DNA of 37,133 nucleotides from positions 1 through 37,133 of the IMG/VR virus record IMGVR_UViG_3300023179_005649. The stretch is one strand, 5' to 3'. Positions 8,899-16,577 of the stretch are shown one piece after another. Position numbers and translations under genes: made by a program. The stretch's first letter is position 1. Each line of letters opens with the position of its first letter. The notes under the pieces were generated by a model that saw only the letters and a list, made by a program, of their open reading frames with translations, made no database searches and was not told the DNA's origin. The stretch comes from a virus.

Positions 8899-9216
8899 TT
8901 AGCTGCCCAGCGAGCTGTTTGGATTGTAGATGCCGCTGACGGACACCTTCACCACATCGCCCACGGTTTTGGTGTAGTTTTCCGCGGTCTTGGTAAACGT
9001 CTGGCCCGCCACGGTAAAGGTGGCGGCCACGCTGGTGCCGCTGCTGATGCCCTCGATCGAGACGTTGTAGCGAGGGTTGTAGTAGGTGGTGACCGTCGGG
9101 GCCGTGTTGGCCGTGCCCGGATCAATGACAATCTCGTCCTGCTCCCCGGTGATGGACAGGCTGATGATCTCCTCAATCCCGGAAACGCTGGTGGTGGAAA
9201 ATCCCTTGTACGGCAT
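8899..9216 (-). CDS. Probable major tail tube protein (small)
   Basis: The 105-aa product begins MPYKGFSTTSVSGIEE and is almost wholly beta-strand-like (VTTYYNPRYNVSIEGI, then VAATFTVAGQTFTKT). It ends in a flexible SSLGS tail. A small all-beta protein just upstream of the chaperone and tape measure is the expected place for the tail tube subunit. The length is short for that family, so it could instead be a tail-completion protein. Confidence 0.6.
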   Translation of the reverse strand: MPYKGFSTTSVSGIEEIISLSITGEQDEIVIDPGTANTAPTVTTYYNPRYNVSIEGISSGTSVAATFTVAGQTFTKTAENYTKTVGDVVKVSVSGIYNPNSSLGS

Positions 9217-9226
9217 AACGGCTCCT

Positions 9227-9493
9227 TTAGCTAATGGTGCTGAAAGTGACGGCGGTGGTGGTCAGCCGCGCAAAATCCGTGTTGGAGCAGCGCAGCTCCG
9301 TGCGGAAAGCGGTGGGGCCGGATACCGTGGGCAGGGCCAGGCTGTCCGGCAGGGTCTCCGTCACGGTCTCGATCCGGCGGTATTTCTTGAAATGTTTGAC
9401 CACCGTGCCATCCGCGCCGGTGACGAAAAGGTAGTCGTCCGAGTTGTTGATGTTCTGGCTGATTCCGCCAGACACGCCATAAGTCATCGCCAT
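9227..9493 (-). CDS. Small connector/tail protein, unknown function
   Basis: The 88-aa product is read from ATG at 9493 (MAMTYGVSGGISQNINN), with AGGGGAT about 8 bases upstream. A start further upstream at 9661 would overlap the previous gene by 142 bases with unnatural sequence, so I reject it. The product looks like a beta-rich structural protein (YLFVTGADGTVVKHF). It lies between the connector genes and the tube gene. Confidence 0.65.
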   Translation of the reverse strand: MAMTYGVSGGISQNINNSDDYLFVTGADGTVVKHFKKYRRIETVTETLPDSLALPTVSGPTAFRTELRCSNTDFARLTTTAVTFSTIS

Positions 9494-9519
9494 GCCAGCC
9501 GATCCCCTGTCAACCTGCG

Positions 9520-9918
9520 CTACGGCCGCACGAAGGCGGTGTAGGTCACACCGTCCTGCATCACTTTCTCGTTGGTGCCGGTCTGCTCCGCGCCGGGATA
9601 GCCGCCCATGAACGTCACGGCGGAAAGCACCGTGGTGGCCGCCAGGGCGGTGTTGAGCCAATCAAACGCGCTGCGGTGCGTGGTGGCCACGCTGGTGGTC
9701 TCCATGGGCGTCATGATGGAAAAGTTCAGCGTCACCTTGCGCTCGCCGGACACGCTGCCCTCCACCACGGGCTCGCTCTGCTCAGCGTGGACCACCACGG
9801 CCGGCAACTGCAGATCGTCAATCCTGTGCCCCGCCTGCACCACGTAGGCCGCCGGCTTGCCCGTGGCCGCCGTCAGGTACGTGGCAAACGCGTCTTCAGT
9901 TTTCAATCGTAAACTCAT
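9520..9918 (-). CDS. Tail completion or head-tail connector protein
   Basis: The 132-aa product (MSLRLKTEDAFATYLTAATG) has the size, alpha/beta pattern and location of tail-completion proteins that cap the tail before joining to the head. The segment LPAVVVHAEQSEPVVEG and the later LNFSIMTPMETTS suggest alternating strands. The assignment is by position and general resemblance. Confidence 0.6.
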   Translation of the reverse strand: MSLRLKTEDAFATYLTAATGKPAAYVVQAGHRIDDLQLPAVVVHAEQSEPVVEGSVSGERKVTLNFSIMTPMETTSVATTHRSAFDWLNTALAATTVLSAVTFMGGYPGAEQTGTNEKVMQDGVTYTAFVRP

Positions 9919-9921
9919 GAT

Positions 9922-9950
9922 TTCGTAAACGTAAACGTAATCGTAAACGC
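9922..9950. repeat. Short tandem repeats (cgtaaa units)
   Basis: The gap before the ATG at 9918 contains a run of cgtaaac/cgtaat units (plus strand). Another copy lies just inside the gene at 9908-9914. On the mRNA strand this reads as repeated GTTTACG. It lies in the leader of the connector gene and may be slippage-prone. No function is evident. Confidence 0.7.
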
Positions 9951-9954
9951 TCTC

Positions 9955-10266
9955 CTAGCGCACGTCCTCCGGATCGCCCAAGGTCAGCGAAATCATCCCG
10001 GCATCCTCCGTCACCCCCAGCACCCGCTTGCGCGTGCCGGAGACGGTGACCACACCCAGCAAGGATGGGGCGCTGGCGGCCGTGGCGATGTAGACGAACT
10101 CCGCCGGTGCCGGATTGACGAGGCCACCCATGCCCAGCTCCGCCGTCTTTTCGCCCGGGCTGTAGATGCCTGTAACGGCCGTGGTGCCGATCGTGCAGGT
10201 GGCAGAGCCGGCTCCGGCCACCATGTCCCCGATCCCGTCCCGCATGATCTGCTCCAGCTCGGTCAC
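9955..10266 (-). CDS. Head-tail joining-like protein
   Basis: The 103-aa product starts at GTG 10266, overlapping the stop of the sugar-epimerase gene (GTGA). It has an N-terminal helix (MTELEQIMRDGIGDMV) and a beta-rich remainder ending DPEDVR. Size and place between capsid and tail genes fit a head-completion or head-tail joining protein. The upstream extension of this frame to 10740 lies antisense-free but inside the epimerase gene and is not coding. Confidence 0.6.
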   Translation of the reverse strand: MTELEQIMRDGIGDMVAGAGSATCTIGTTAVTGIYSPGEKTAELGMGGLVNPAPAEFVYIATAASAPSLLGVVTVSGTRKRVLGVTEDAGMISLTLGDPEDVR

Positions 10267-11804
10267 GCCGTGGGTGCCTGTGTCAAAGATACTTGCGGCA
10301 GCACGTCCCGGATGCCGTCGGCCAGATTCACCTTGGCCTCCCAGCCCAGAATGAGGCGTGCGTCCTCCGGGTTTTGCACGATGTGCTTCACGTCCCCAGG
10401 ACGCTCGTCCGTGTAGCGGATCTCCCCGCCAAACCACCGGGCCACCTGGTTCAGGCTCCAGTTCTTTCCGGTGCACAGATCCACCACGCCGCAATATCGG
10501 GACCTCATGGCCGCCAGGTTGCCCTGCACGATGTCGGAAACGTGGGTGAAGTCCCGCGTCTGCTCGCCGTCCCCGGTGATAACCAGCCGGCCTTCGTCCC
10601 GCCGGCTTTTGCGAAGCGCGGCAAAGACGTTGGGGCTGGGGCCGGTCTCGCTCTGGCGCGGTCCGTAGACGTTGCTGTACCGCAGGCTGATGACACTCTG
10701 CCCGTACATGTCGGCATAGGTGGTGCCGATCCCCTCGCACGCTTCCTTGCCCGTGCGGTACGGGGTCATAAAGGCATAGACCACGTTGGAGCTGGATAGC
10801 ACGACGCGCGGCACCTTGGCCTGCCGGGCGGCCTCACACACGTGCAGCGTGCCCATCACGTTGGTCTGATAGCAAAGAATGGGATCCTCAATGCACCACG
10901 GAGTCCGGGCGATGGCCGCCAGGTGAAAGACGCCGTCCTTGCCGTCAAACAGCTGGCAGATGGATTCGTAGCTGCGGATGTCGCGCTCAATCAGGCTGGC
11001 CCGGCTGTTGACCTGCTGCCGGAAGCCGGAGCGCAGGCTGTCGATCACCTCCACGCGGTTCCACGTCCGGCACAGCTCGTCGACCAGGTGGCTGCCGATA
11101 AAGCCGGCGCCGCCGGTGACCAGCAGGTGCTTGGGCTGCTGAAAGCTGCGCCAGCGTACGTCCCCCTGCAGGCCCGGGCTGGACGAGCGGCTGATCCAGT
11201 AGGCGGCGGTGTTGGCACCGTTTTGCATCATGCTGGCGCCGGTGACGTCCAGGGCCTTGGTAATGTTTTCGGCGTTGTTGCTTTCGTCGCGGACGTGCTC
11301 TTTTCCCTCGGCAATCCACCGATTGTAGAGGTGCGGAGGCCGGTCCACCTTCAGGCCGGCCAGCTCGATCCGTTTCCAGATCGCCCAGTCGTCCCCGCCC
11401 CAGCCCCACAGGTCGTTGGGGAATCCGTTGCAGGCGCGGTAGGCCCGGGCGGAAAAAGCGCAGAACGCCCCCAAGGCCAGCGGGTAGCCGTGCAGGTCCA
11501 GGAAACCCTCCGGCATTTCCTCGAGCTCTCCGGGAAGTTCGGCCACGGGCAGCTGGTAGTCGGTATTTACATGGATGAAGCAGGCGTTTTCGTCCTCCCG
11601 CACGGCCTCGTTGAAGATGGCGTTAAGCAGCCAGCCGCGGTTGAACTTCTGGTCGTCGTCCTGTTCGCCGACCCAGATCTTGTAGGTGTGGCGCGGGTTC
11701 TTGGCCATGACGGCCCGGATGTTTTCGATGAGAGCCTCCAGCTCCTGCTTGCGGAACTCCTGCGGCGGCCGGGCCCGGTAGGCGATAAGGAATGCGTAGT
11801 TCAT
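10263..11804 (-). CDS. Galactosyltransferase-like / NAD-dependent epimerase fusion
   Basis: This 513-aa product is read from ATG 11804, which overlaps the upstream stop (ATGA). Residues 1-190 resemble the C-terminal catalytic half of beta-1,4-galactosyltransferases (GT7): LIAYRAR near the start and the hallmark DLWGWGGDDWAIWKRI near residue 130. Residues about 205-505 form an extended SDR sugar-nucleotide epimerase: TGGAGFIGSHL is the NAD-binding Gly motif, FHLAAIA follows, SSSNVVY carries the Ser region, and PYRTGKEACE supplies the YxxxK pair. The two halves could make an activated sugar such as UDP-galactose and transfer it. The exact sugar is not determined. It is the last of three coupled sugar genes inside the structural operon. 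Confidence 0.85.
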   Translation of the reverse strand: MNYAFLIAYRARPPQEFRKQELEALIENIRAVMAKNPRHTYKIWVGEQDDDQKFNRGWLLNAIFNEAVREDENACFIHVNTDYQLPVAELPGELEEMPEGFLDLHGYPLALGAFCAFSARAYRACNGFPNDLWGWGGDDWAIWKRIELAGLKVDRPPHLYNRWIAEGKEHVRDESNNAENITKALDVTGASMMQNGANTAAYWISRSSSPGLQGDVRWRSFQQPKHLLVTGGAGFIGSHLVDELCRTWNRVEVIDSLRSGFRQQVNSRASLIERDIRSYESICQLFDGKDGVFHLAAIARTPWCIEDPILCYQTNVMGTLHVCEAARQAKVPRVVLSSSNVVYAFMTPYRTGKEACEGIGTTYADMYGQSVISLRYSNVYGPRQSETGPSPNVFAALRKSRRDEGRLVITGDGEQTRDFTHVSDIVQGNLAAMRSRYCGVVDLCTGKNWSLNQVARWFGGEIRYTDERPGDVKHIVQNPEDARLILGWEAKVNLADGIRDVLPQVSLTQAPTA

Positions 11805-12475
11805 GCAAGGATCCACCTTTCTGTCCTGTCCTCCGGGCCGGCCACGCGGGTCGCGTGGTGGTTTTCCCGGTGGAAATCCTCACTGGGGCAGAACGCCCCG
11901 CGCGTGGCGCCGATGTTCTGGATCCGGCTGACGCGCGGGAACATCTCCCCCATGCCTAGCTGCTCCCGGATCCGCTGCACCCCGCCGTCCCAGAAAGACG
12001 TGTCCCAGCCGGGCAACAGGTAACCCTCCCAATGATCCCGCCACGTCGCCCAGCCCCAGGGTGTAAACCATTTGCGCCAGTAGGCCATGTTGGGCTCGGC
12101 CTCCCCGCCGTGCTGGTTGTAGCCGGAGACGGTCAGCGTCATCGGGCTGGCGTGCCGGCCGGCCCACTCAAACCAGCGCAGCGCATCCGGGCTGGGGACC
12201 GTGTCGTCCTCTAGGTGGATGTGATAATCGGATCTGGCAAATCCGATCTCCATGCACCGGCGAATCATTGCCCCGCAGCCCAGGTGCTGGTTCGGGATGT
12301 GCACGGTGATGCCGTGCCGTCGGGCAATATCGGCCAGCTGGTCCGTCCATTCACTGGGATCCAGCACCGCCGTCACCGCGTACTCGCTGACGCCCTCGCA
12401 AAAAGACAAAGCCTGCAACACCTGGGCAAAGTAGTCCGGCCTCCGGTGCCCGCTAATCGTCAGCGTCTTTTTCAT
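11801..12475 (-). CDS. Glycosyltransferase, GT2/GT-A-like
   Basis: The 224-aa product begins MKKTLTISGHRRPDYFAQVL, which fits the first strand of a GT-A fold, and has HLEDDTVPSPDALRWF near residue 105 with the metal-binding acidic motif (EDD). The later FTPWGWATWRDHW resembles acceptor-loop sequences of phage and capsule sugar transferases. It overlaps its neighbours by 4 bases on both sides (ATGA), so it is made together with the other two sugar enzymes. Substrate is unknown. Confidence 0.8.
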   Translation of the reverse strand: MKKTLTISGHRRPDYFAQVLQALSFCEGVSEYAVTAVLDPSEWTDQLADIARRHGITVHIPNQHLGCGAMIRRCMEIGFARSDYHIHLEDDTVPSPDALRWFEWAGRHASPMTLTVSGYNQHGGEAEPNMAYWRKWFTPWGWATWRDHWEGYLLPGWDTSFWDGGVQRIREQLGMGEMFPRVSRIQNIGATRGAFCPSEDFHRENHHATRVAGPEDRTERWILA

Positions 12476-14679
12476 CCCTTCAGCAGCGCGTACGCCGCCA
12501 GGTTGCCGCCCGTGCCCTTGTTGTTCTGCAACGCGTCCTCGCCCAGCCCTTCCGGCCGGATCCGGATGCCGTGCGTGCGGTTAAAGTCCGGCGTGGCACA
12601 AACCAGCGTGCGCGTACCTTTTTCCCGCAAGGCGTGGCTCATCACAAAATCGTCCGCCATAAACCGCGCCCGCCCTTTCTCGTCCAGCTGGGCAAACTCC
12701 TTGGGCGTCAGGCTGGGGAACTTGGCCGTGTCCGGCAGATCCTTCAGCCGGCAGGCGATCGCCCCAAAGCCCTCAATAATCTCCGCGTGGCCCAAGTGAT
12801 CCGGCGCGATGGCGTAGCCCTTCGGCCCCGTCATGAAAAATCCGCACAGCCCCATGGCTGCTTTATCCGGACAATTTTCCACCAGCGTCTGCACCATCCG
12901 CGGGCTGTAGAGGATGTCGTCATCACACCAGATGACGAAGCTGTCCAAAACAGAGAGTTGTCCGGAATCCGCCATGCGGTGAATCGGTCCCACAAACTTG
13001 GTGGCCGGACCGTGGTCCCTCGTGCGGGCGATGTGGATCTTGCCATCGTCCGCCAGCTTTTGCAGGGCGGCCGGAATCTCCGGAAATCTCTCCCCCGTCC
13101 GCGCCAGCTTTTCCGGCACGGACAAAATGATCTCATCCGCCGGCATGCTTTGCGCCAGCAGGCTCTGGATGGTGGGCAGGACGGTGTGAATCCGTTTCGG
13201 CGTGGTGGTCAGGCCGATGACCACGTGCTCCTTTTTGTCCACCGGGTTGGGCAACCGCTCTGCCGTGCCCGGCACCGTGCCGTCCTGCAGCAGCGCGACG
13301 TCCCACATCAGCGGCGGGATTGGCGTCTCCGCCCCCGCCTTCACCGTCAGCAAGACGTGGCCCAGCGCCTTCTCGATCGCCTCGGCCGCATCCTTCACCT
13401 GGTGCAACCGCTTGGCCCCCGGATCCTCCGTGGGCGGTGTGATGAACAGGTGCTGGACTCCGGCCGGATTGTCCGAGGTGTCCATGTACAGCTTGTGGGC
13501 GCGGACGCAGTGCGCCAGCTCCCCCGCATAGATGATCGTGATCTGCCCCCAAGCGGCGCGGAACGCCTCCCGCTCACAGCGGTCCGCGTCCTCCTTTTGT
13601 CCGGCCGCCCGGAGGCATTGGGATAAAAGCATCTTCGGCAGGTGGCCGTACCACTTGGCGTCCAGGTTCCAGATCACCCCAGCCGGGCGCGGCAGGCTGT
13701 CCACCACCTGCAGCAGGCGGGACGCCTCGTGCAGGTTCCCCTCGTCCATCAGCTGGCAGGCCAAGTGGCCATGCGCCTCCTTGCGCGTGGGGTGCAAGGT
13801 GATGGCTTCCCCCAGATATTTGCGCTTTTTGTCCGGTGCGGCGCACATCACGCCCGCCATGCACAAGAGCTGGTAGCGCTCCGTGGCGCCCACGTCCGGG
13901 TGTTCCAGCGCCAGCAGGCAGGGGCCGATCGCCTTCTGGTACTGCCCGCGCAGAAAATCCTCCATGGCGATGTAGTACCAGTTCATCCCCATACCCTCCG
14001 TCTCCGCCGCCAGGATCCGTTTGTTGCGCTCACCGCTGCCCGTCTTGTTCGTCTTGGGCACGTGGGTGATGCACAGGCCGTCCGCCAGGCCCACGGCCGC
14101 CTTCTCCTCCGGCTTCACCCGCTCATGAATGGCCCGTTCCCAGTGCGCCGGCAGCGATCCGTCCGCCAGGCGGCGGAAGATCCGTTCCCGGCGGTTGTCG
14201 CGCATGCCGCTGTTTTGCACGTCGTACCGCGTCACCAAAACGTCCCAGCCCTCCGCCTGCTTGTCCCGCTCCTCGATCACCCCGCGATGCAGGGCCGCCT
14301 GGTTGCCCAGAAAAAGATCGTCGCAATCTGCCCAGATGACGTACTTGCCGCGGGCCAAGCGGAACGCCTCGTTCCGGGCGGCGGCGAAATTGTCGATATG
14401 CGGCCAGTCCGCGTGCTCCGGGGCGTTGTGATATTCGCCAAAGATGCCGGCCTCGCCGGCGGCGTCCTGCAGGGCTTTCTTTAGATCCTCATGCGGCTGG
14501 GATCCGGTGGCCGCCACCACGATCACTTCATCCCAAAGACCTTTGGCGGATTGAATGAGCCGAAAAAGAATCTCGCCCTCATTAGGCCCAGCGATCAGAG
14601 CCAGGGAAACAAGGGGCCGAAAGCCCAGCGCCTGCGTGCAGGGGCTGTGGGAGGAAGCGGACGGAGCGGGGGTGTTCAT
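12472..14679 (-). CDS. Two-domain glycosyltransferase with helical-repeat linker
   Basis: The 735-aa product is read from ATG 14679 (MNTPAPSASSHSPC); a GTG at 14727 would start inside the hairpin downstream of the capsid gene. Residues about 20-230 are a GT2-like domain: SLALIAGPNEGEI, then IWADCDDLFLGN with the DxD-type motif. The middle (about 230-400) has repeated helix pairs like TPR repeats (YLGEAITLHPTRKEAHGHLA). From about 480 a second GT-A-like domain follows: IGLTTTPKRIHTVLPTIQSL, then VIWCDDDILYSPRMV with another acidic motif. The protein could add two sugars in turn. It directly follows the major capsid gene. Confidence 0.8.
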   Translation of the reverse strand: MNTPAPSASSHSPCTQALGFRPLVSLALIAGPNEGEILFRLIQSAKGLWDEVIVVAATGSQPHEDLKKALQDAAGEAGIFGEYHNAPEHADWPHIDNFAAARNEAFRLARGKYVIWADCDDLFLGNQAALHRGVIEERDKQAEGWDVLVTRYDVQNSGMRDNRRERIFRRLADGSLPAHWERAIHERVKPEEKAAVGLADGLCITHVPKTNKTGSGERNKRILAAETEGMGMNWYYIAMEDFLRGQYQKAIGPCLLALEHPDVGATERYQLLCMAGVMCAAPDKKRKYLGEAITLHPTRKEAHGHLACQLMDEGNLHEASRLLQVVDSLPRPAGVIWNLDAKWYGHLPKMLLSQCLRAAGQKEDADRCEREAFRAAWGQITIIYAGELAHCVRAHKLYMDTSDNPAGVQHLFITPPTEDPGAKRLHQVKDAAEAIEKALGHVLLTVKAGAETPIPPLMWDVALLQDGTVPGTAERLPNPVDKKEHVVIGLTTTPKRIHTVLPTIQSLLAQSMPADEIILSVPEKLARTGERFPEIPAALQKLADDGKIHIARTRDHGPATKFVGPIHRMADSGQLSVLDSFVIWCDDDILYSPRMVQTLVENCPDKAAMGLCGFFMTGPKGYAIAPDHLGHAEIIEGFGAIACRLKDLPDTAKFPSLTPKEFAQLDEKGRARFMADDFVMSHALREKGTRTLVCATPDFNRTHGIRIRPEGLGEDALQNNKGTGGNLAAYALLKG

Positions 14680-14695
14680 GTTTTTGGAGAGGAAG

Positions 14696-14723
14696 GGCGG
14701 CTGGACCCCCCGATCCAGCCGCC
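14696..14723 (-). terminator. Strong hairpin after the major capsid gene
   Basis: A perfect 10-bp inverted repeat (GGCGGCTGGA and TCCAGCCGCC) with an 8-base loop lies 22 bases past the capsid stop. There is no T-run after it, so it is not a textbook intrinsic terminator. It may attenuate read-through into the sugar cassette or protect the 3' end of capsid mRNA. Confidence 0.6.
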
Positions 14724-14744
14724 CCACCAGTTAGGAGGCGTTAC

Positions 14745-15623
14745 TTAGACGATGCGGACCAAGCTGTTGGTCTGCCCGCGGCCGACGCCGTAGAGGATCC
14801 GGTAGGACCGCTCGTGGCTGCCGAGGCGGAAGTTGTAGTGTTCCGCCACCTGCAGGCTGAGACCGCTCTTGGGTTCCGTGACCACGTCGATGCTGCCGGG
14901 CAGCGTCACGCCGTCCGGGATGGCCGGCAGACGGCTGGCGACCACGATGGCTTCCCGCTGGGCGATAAAGCCCTTCGAGATGCCCGAGGCCAGGCCGTTG
15001 TAGCCGAACACCTGGATGCCGGCGACGGTGCCAATCTGGCCGGAGGCCACGACGTCACCAGAGCGCTGCGCGTTGGCGACGATGTTGGCGTCGTTCAGCA
15101 GGCTGGCGTAATTGCCCGGGGACAGCACCGCAAAGCGGCCGCCCATGGGCACCTTGTTGTTGTCCAAGGCGAGGCCGCCGCTGACGATGGAGCGGAAGGT
15201 GGTGGCATCGGCCGCCACGGTCAGCGTGGAGGCGTAGTGCGTGGTGACCAAGCCCAGCACGGAATCCACCATGGCCTTGCCCAGCGCGTGGGCGGCCTGT
15301 TCCGCAAAGCGGTTGATCAGGTTGATGTTGGAGCTGGTGCGCTCGTCATCATTGATCGCGTAGGTGGTGTGCTTGAACTGGTTCAGCGTCACCGTCACGT
15401 CGGTCTGCGTCACGTCCGCGGGAGCATAGCCTGTGGTGGCGCTATAGTCCGCCGCGGACTGGATGCTGACGATGTGGGTGGTGATGGAATCCCCCTTGCG
15501 GGCGGTGGCGTCCGAGAAGTCGCTCACGCCGCTGGAGATCCAGTTGTAGTTTTCGACAAGCAGCTCCAGCGCGCGCTGGGCGATGACCTTGCCGTTCGAG
15601 ACGGATCCGAGTGTGTTAGCCAT
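14745..15623 (-). CDS. Major capsid protein
   Basis: The 292-aa product (MANTLGSVSNGKVIAQRALE) follows the protease-scaffold gene, as is usual for HK97-fold capsid genes. It has the length and texture of P22/HK97-type coat proteins: an N-terminal helix, a central stretch (AEQAAHALGKAMVDSVLGL) like the spine helix, and a C-terminal region ending GQTNSLVRIV. No decoration protein gene is seen nearby. It should form the icosahedral shell. The fold assignment is from general resemblance and gene order. Confidence 0.85.
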   Translation of the reverse strand: MANTLGSVSNGKVIAQRALELLVENYNWISSGVSDFSDATARKGDSITTHIVSIQSAADYSATTGYAPADVTQTDVTVTLNQFKHTTYAINDDERTSSNINLINRFAEQAAHALGKAMVDSVLGLVTTHYASTLTVAADATTFRSIVSGGLALDNNKVPMGGRFAVLSPGNYASLLNDANIVANAQRSGDVVASGQIGTVAGIQVFGYNGLASGISKGFIAQREAIVVASRLPAIPDGVTLPGSIDVVTEPKSGLSLQVAEHYNFRLGSHERSYRILYGVGRGQTNSLVRIV

Positions 15624-15644
15624 GGTGTTGTGTGTCCTTTTGGG

Positions 15645-16553
15645 TTATCGCGCCAGCTGCAGTTTTTTGAAGATCTCCGCGGCGCGGCGGGGATCCTTTT
15701 CCGCGTTGAACTGCGAGAGCAGGTCGGCACGCGAGAAGGTGGTTTCCGTGGATACTTCCAGGGGCTGGGTGCCACGGCTGGCCTCCAGCTCGATCACCTT
15801 GGCGGCGATCACGGAAGGCACGGGTTGGGAAAGCTCTTGGGTTTCGGCCTTGGCCTCGGCGGCTACGGGCTCCGGGGCGGGCTCCGCCTCGGGGGCGTCG
15901 TCCGCCGGTGCGTCCTCGACGACGGCGGCTTCCAGCTTGGAAGTCACCAGGTCGGCGAACTGTTTGGAAAGGGCTTCGATCTTGGCGGCGAGGGCGGCGA
16001 TGGCCTCCTCGGCGTTAAAGACTGCCACCGGGGCCGCCGGGGCTGCGGGCGCCGCCTCGGCGGCTGCCTCTACTTTGGCCTCCACGGCCGGTGTGCTCTT
16101 TTCCATCGTAACGGCTTTGATGCTGTCAACCTTGGCGCTGTACACCCCCGTGGGGTTGGCCGCCGGCTGCGTCACCAAATCCACCGAAAGCAGCGTCTGA
16201 ATATCGGCCAGCATCGTCCCGTCATCCGCCACGCGCGGCACCCCGGAGAAGCTGATGGAGAAGCCGATCTGGCCCGGCAGCGTGCTGAGCAGCTCGCTGA
16301 AATAGGCAAAGCCCTCATGGCTCTCCAAAAGAGTCAGGTCGGCGCGAACGCGTCCGCCATCCAGGCCGAAGTTTTCCAGATACCCGATGATGTTGGAGAC
16401 GCTGGAGCTGTGGTCGGATAGCACCTTCACCTGCCCCGCTTCGTTTCCTTTTTCGACGACTTGGTTGAGCGTGTCCGCGTCGATCACCATGCCGTGGCCC
16501 AGAGCCGGACCTGCGGTGATGACGGAGATGCCCTTAAATTTCTTTTCGGCCAT
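15645..16553 (-). CDS. Prohead protease with C-terminal scaffold
   Basis: In this 302-aa product residues 1-130 look like a herpes-type prohead protease: KVLSDHSSSVSNIIGYLENF carries a candidate catalytic His, and QIGFSISFSG carries a candidate Ser. Residues about 150-300 are Ala/Glu/Pro-rich and helical (AAEAAPAAPAAPVAV, IAALAAKIEALSKQFADL), as in scaffold domains. Protease-scaffold fusions guide prohead assembly and are then degraded. The gene sits between portal and capsid genes. Confidence 0.75.
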   Translation of the reverse strand: MAEKKFKGISVITAGPALGHGMVIDADTLNQVVEKGNEAGQVKVLSDHSSSVSNIIGYLENFGLDGGRVRADLTLLESHEGFAYFSELLSTLPGQIGFSISFSGVPRVADDGTMLADIQTLLSVDLVTQPAANPTGVYSAKVDSIKAVTMEKSTPAVEAKVEAAAEAAPAAPAAPVAVFNAEEAIAALAAKIEALSKQFADLVTSKLEAAVVEDAPADDAPEAEPAPEPVAAEAKAETQELSQPVPSVIAAKVIELEASRGTQPLEVSTETTFSRADLLSQFNAEKDPRRAAEIFKKLQLAR

Positions 16554-16577
16554 GCGCTGGCCGGGCGTGTCAAAACC

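Noticed and set aside
8309-9216. Programmed frameshift in the tail assembly chaperone
   Set aside because: I found no convincing slippery heptamer or extended second frame between the chaperone-like gene and the tape measure.
9955-10740. 261-codon reading of the head-tail joining gene
   Set aside because: The upstream two-thirds lies within the epimerase gene and has Arg/His-rich shadow composition. The GTG at 10266 overlapping the previous stop is the natural start.
10842-12023. 393-codon plus-strand frame over the sugar genes
   Set aside because: No motif and an antisense-type composition; the minus strand encodes well-defined GT and epimerase motifs here.
14814-16421. 535-codon plus-strand frame across capsid and protease genes
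   Set aside because: It is rich in Gly, His and Arg and lacks any domain. It is the usual antisense frame of GC-rich coding DNA, and the minus strand carries clear capsid and protease genes.
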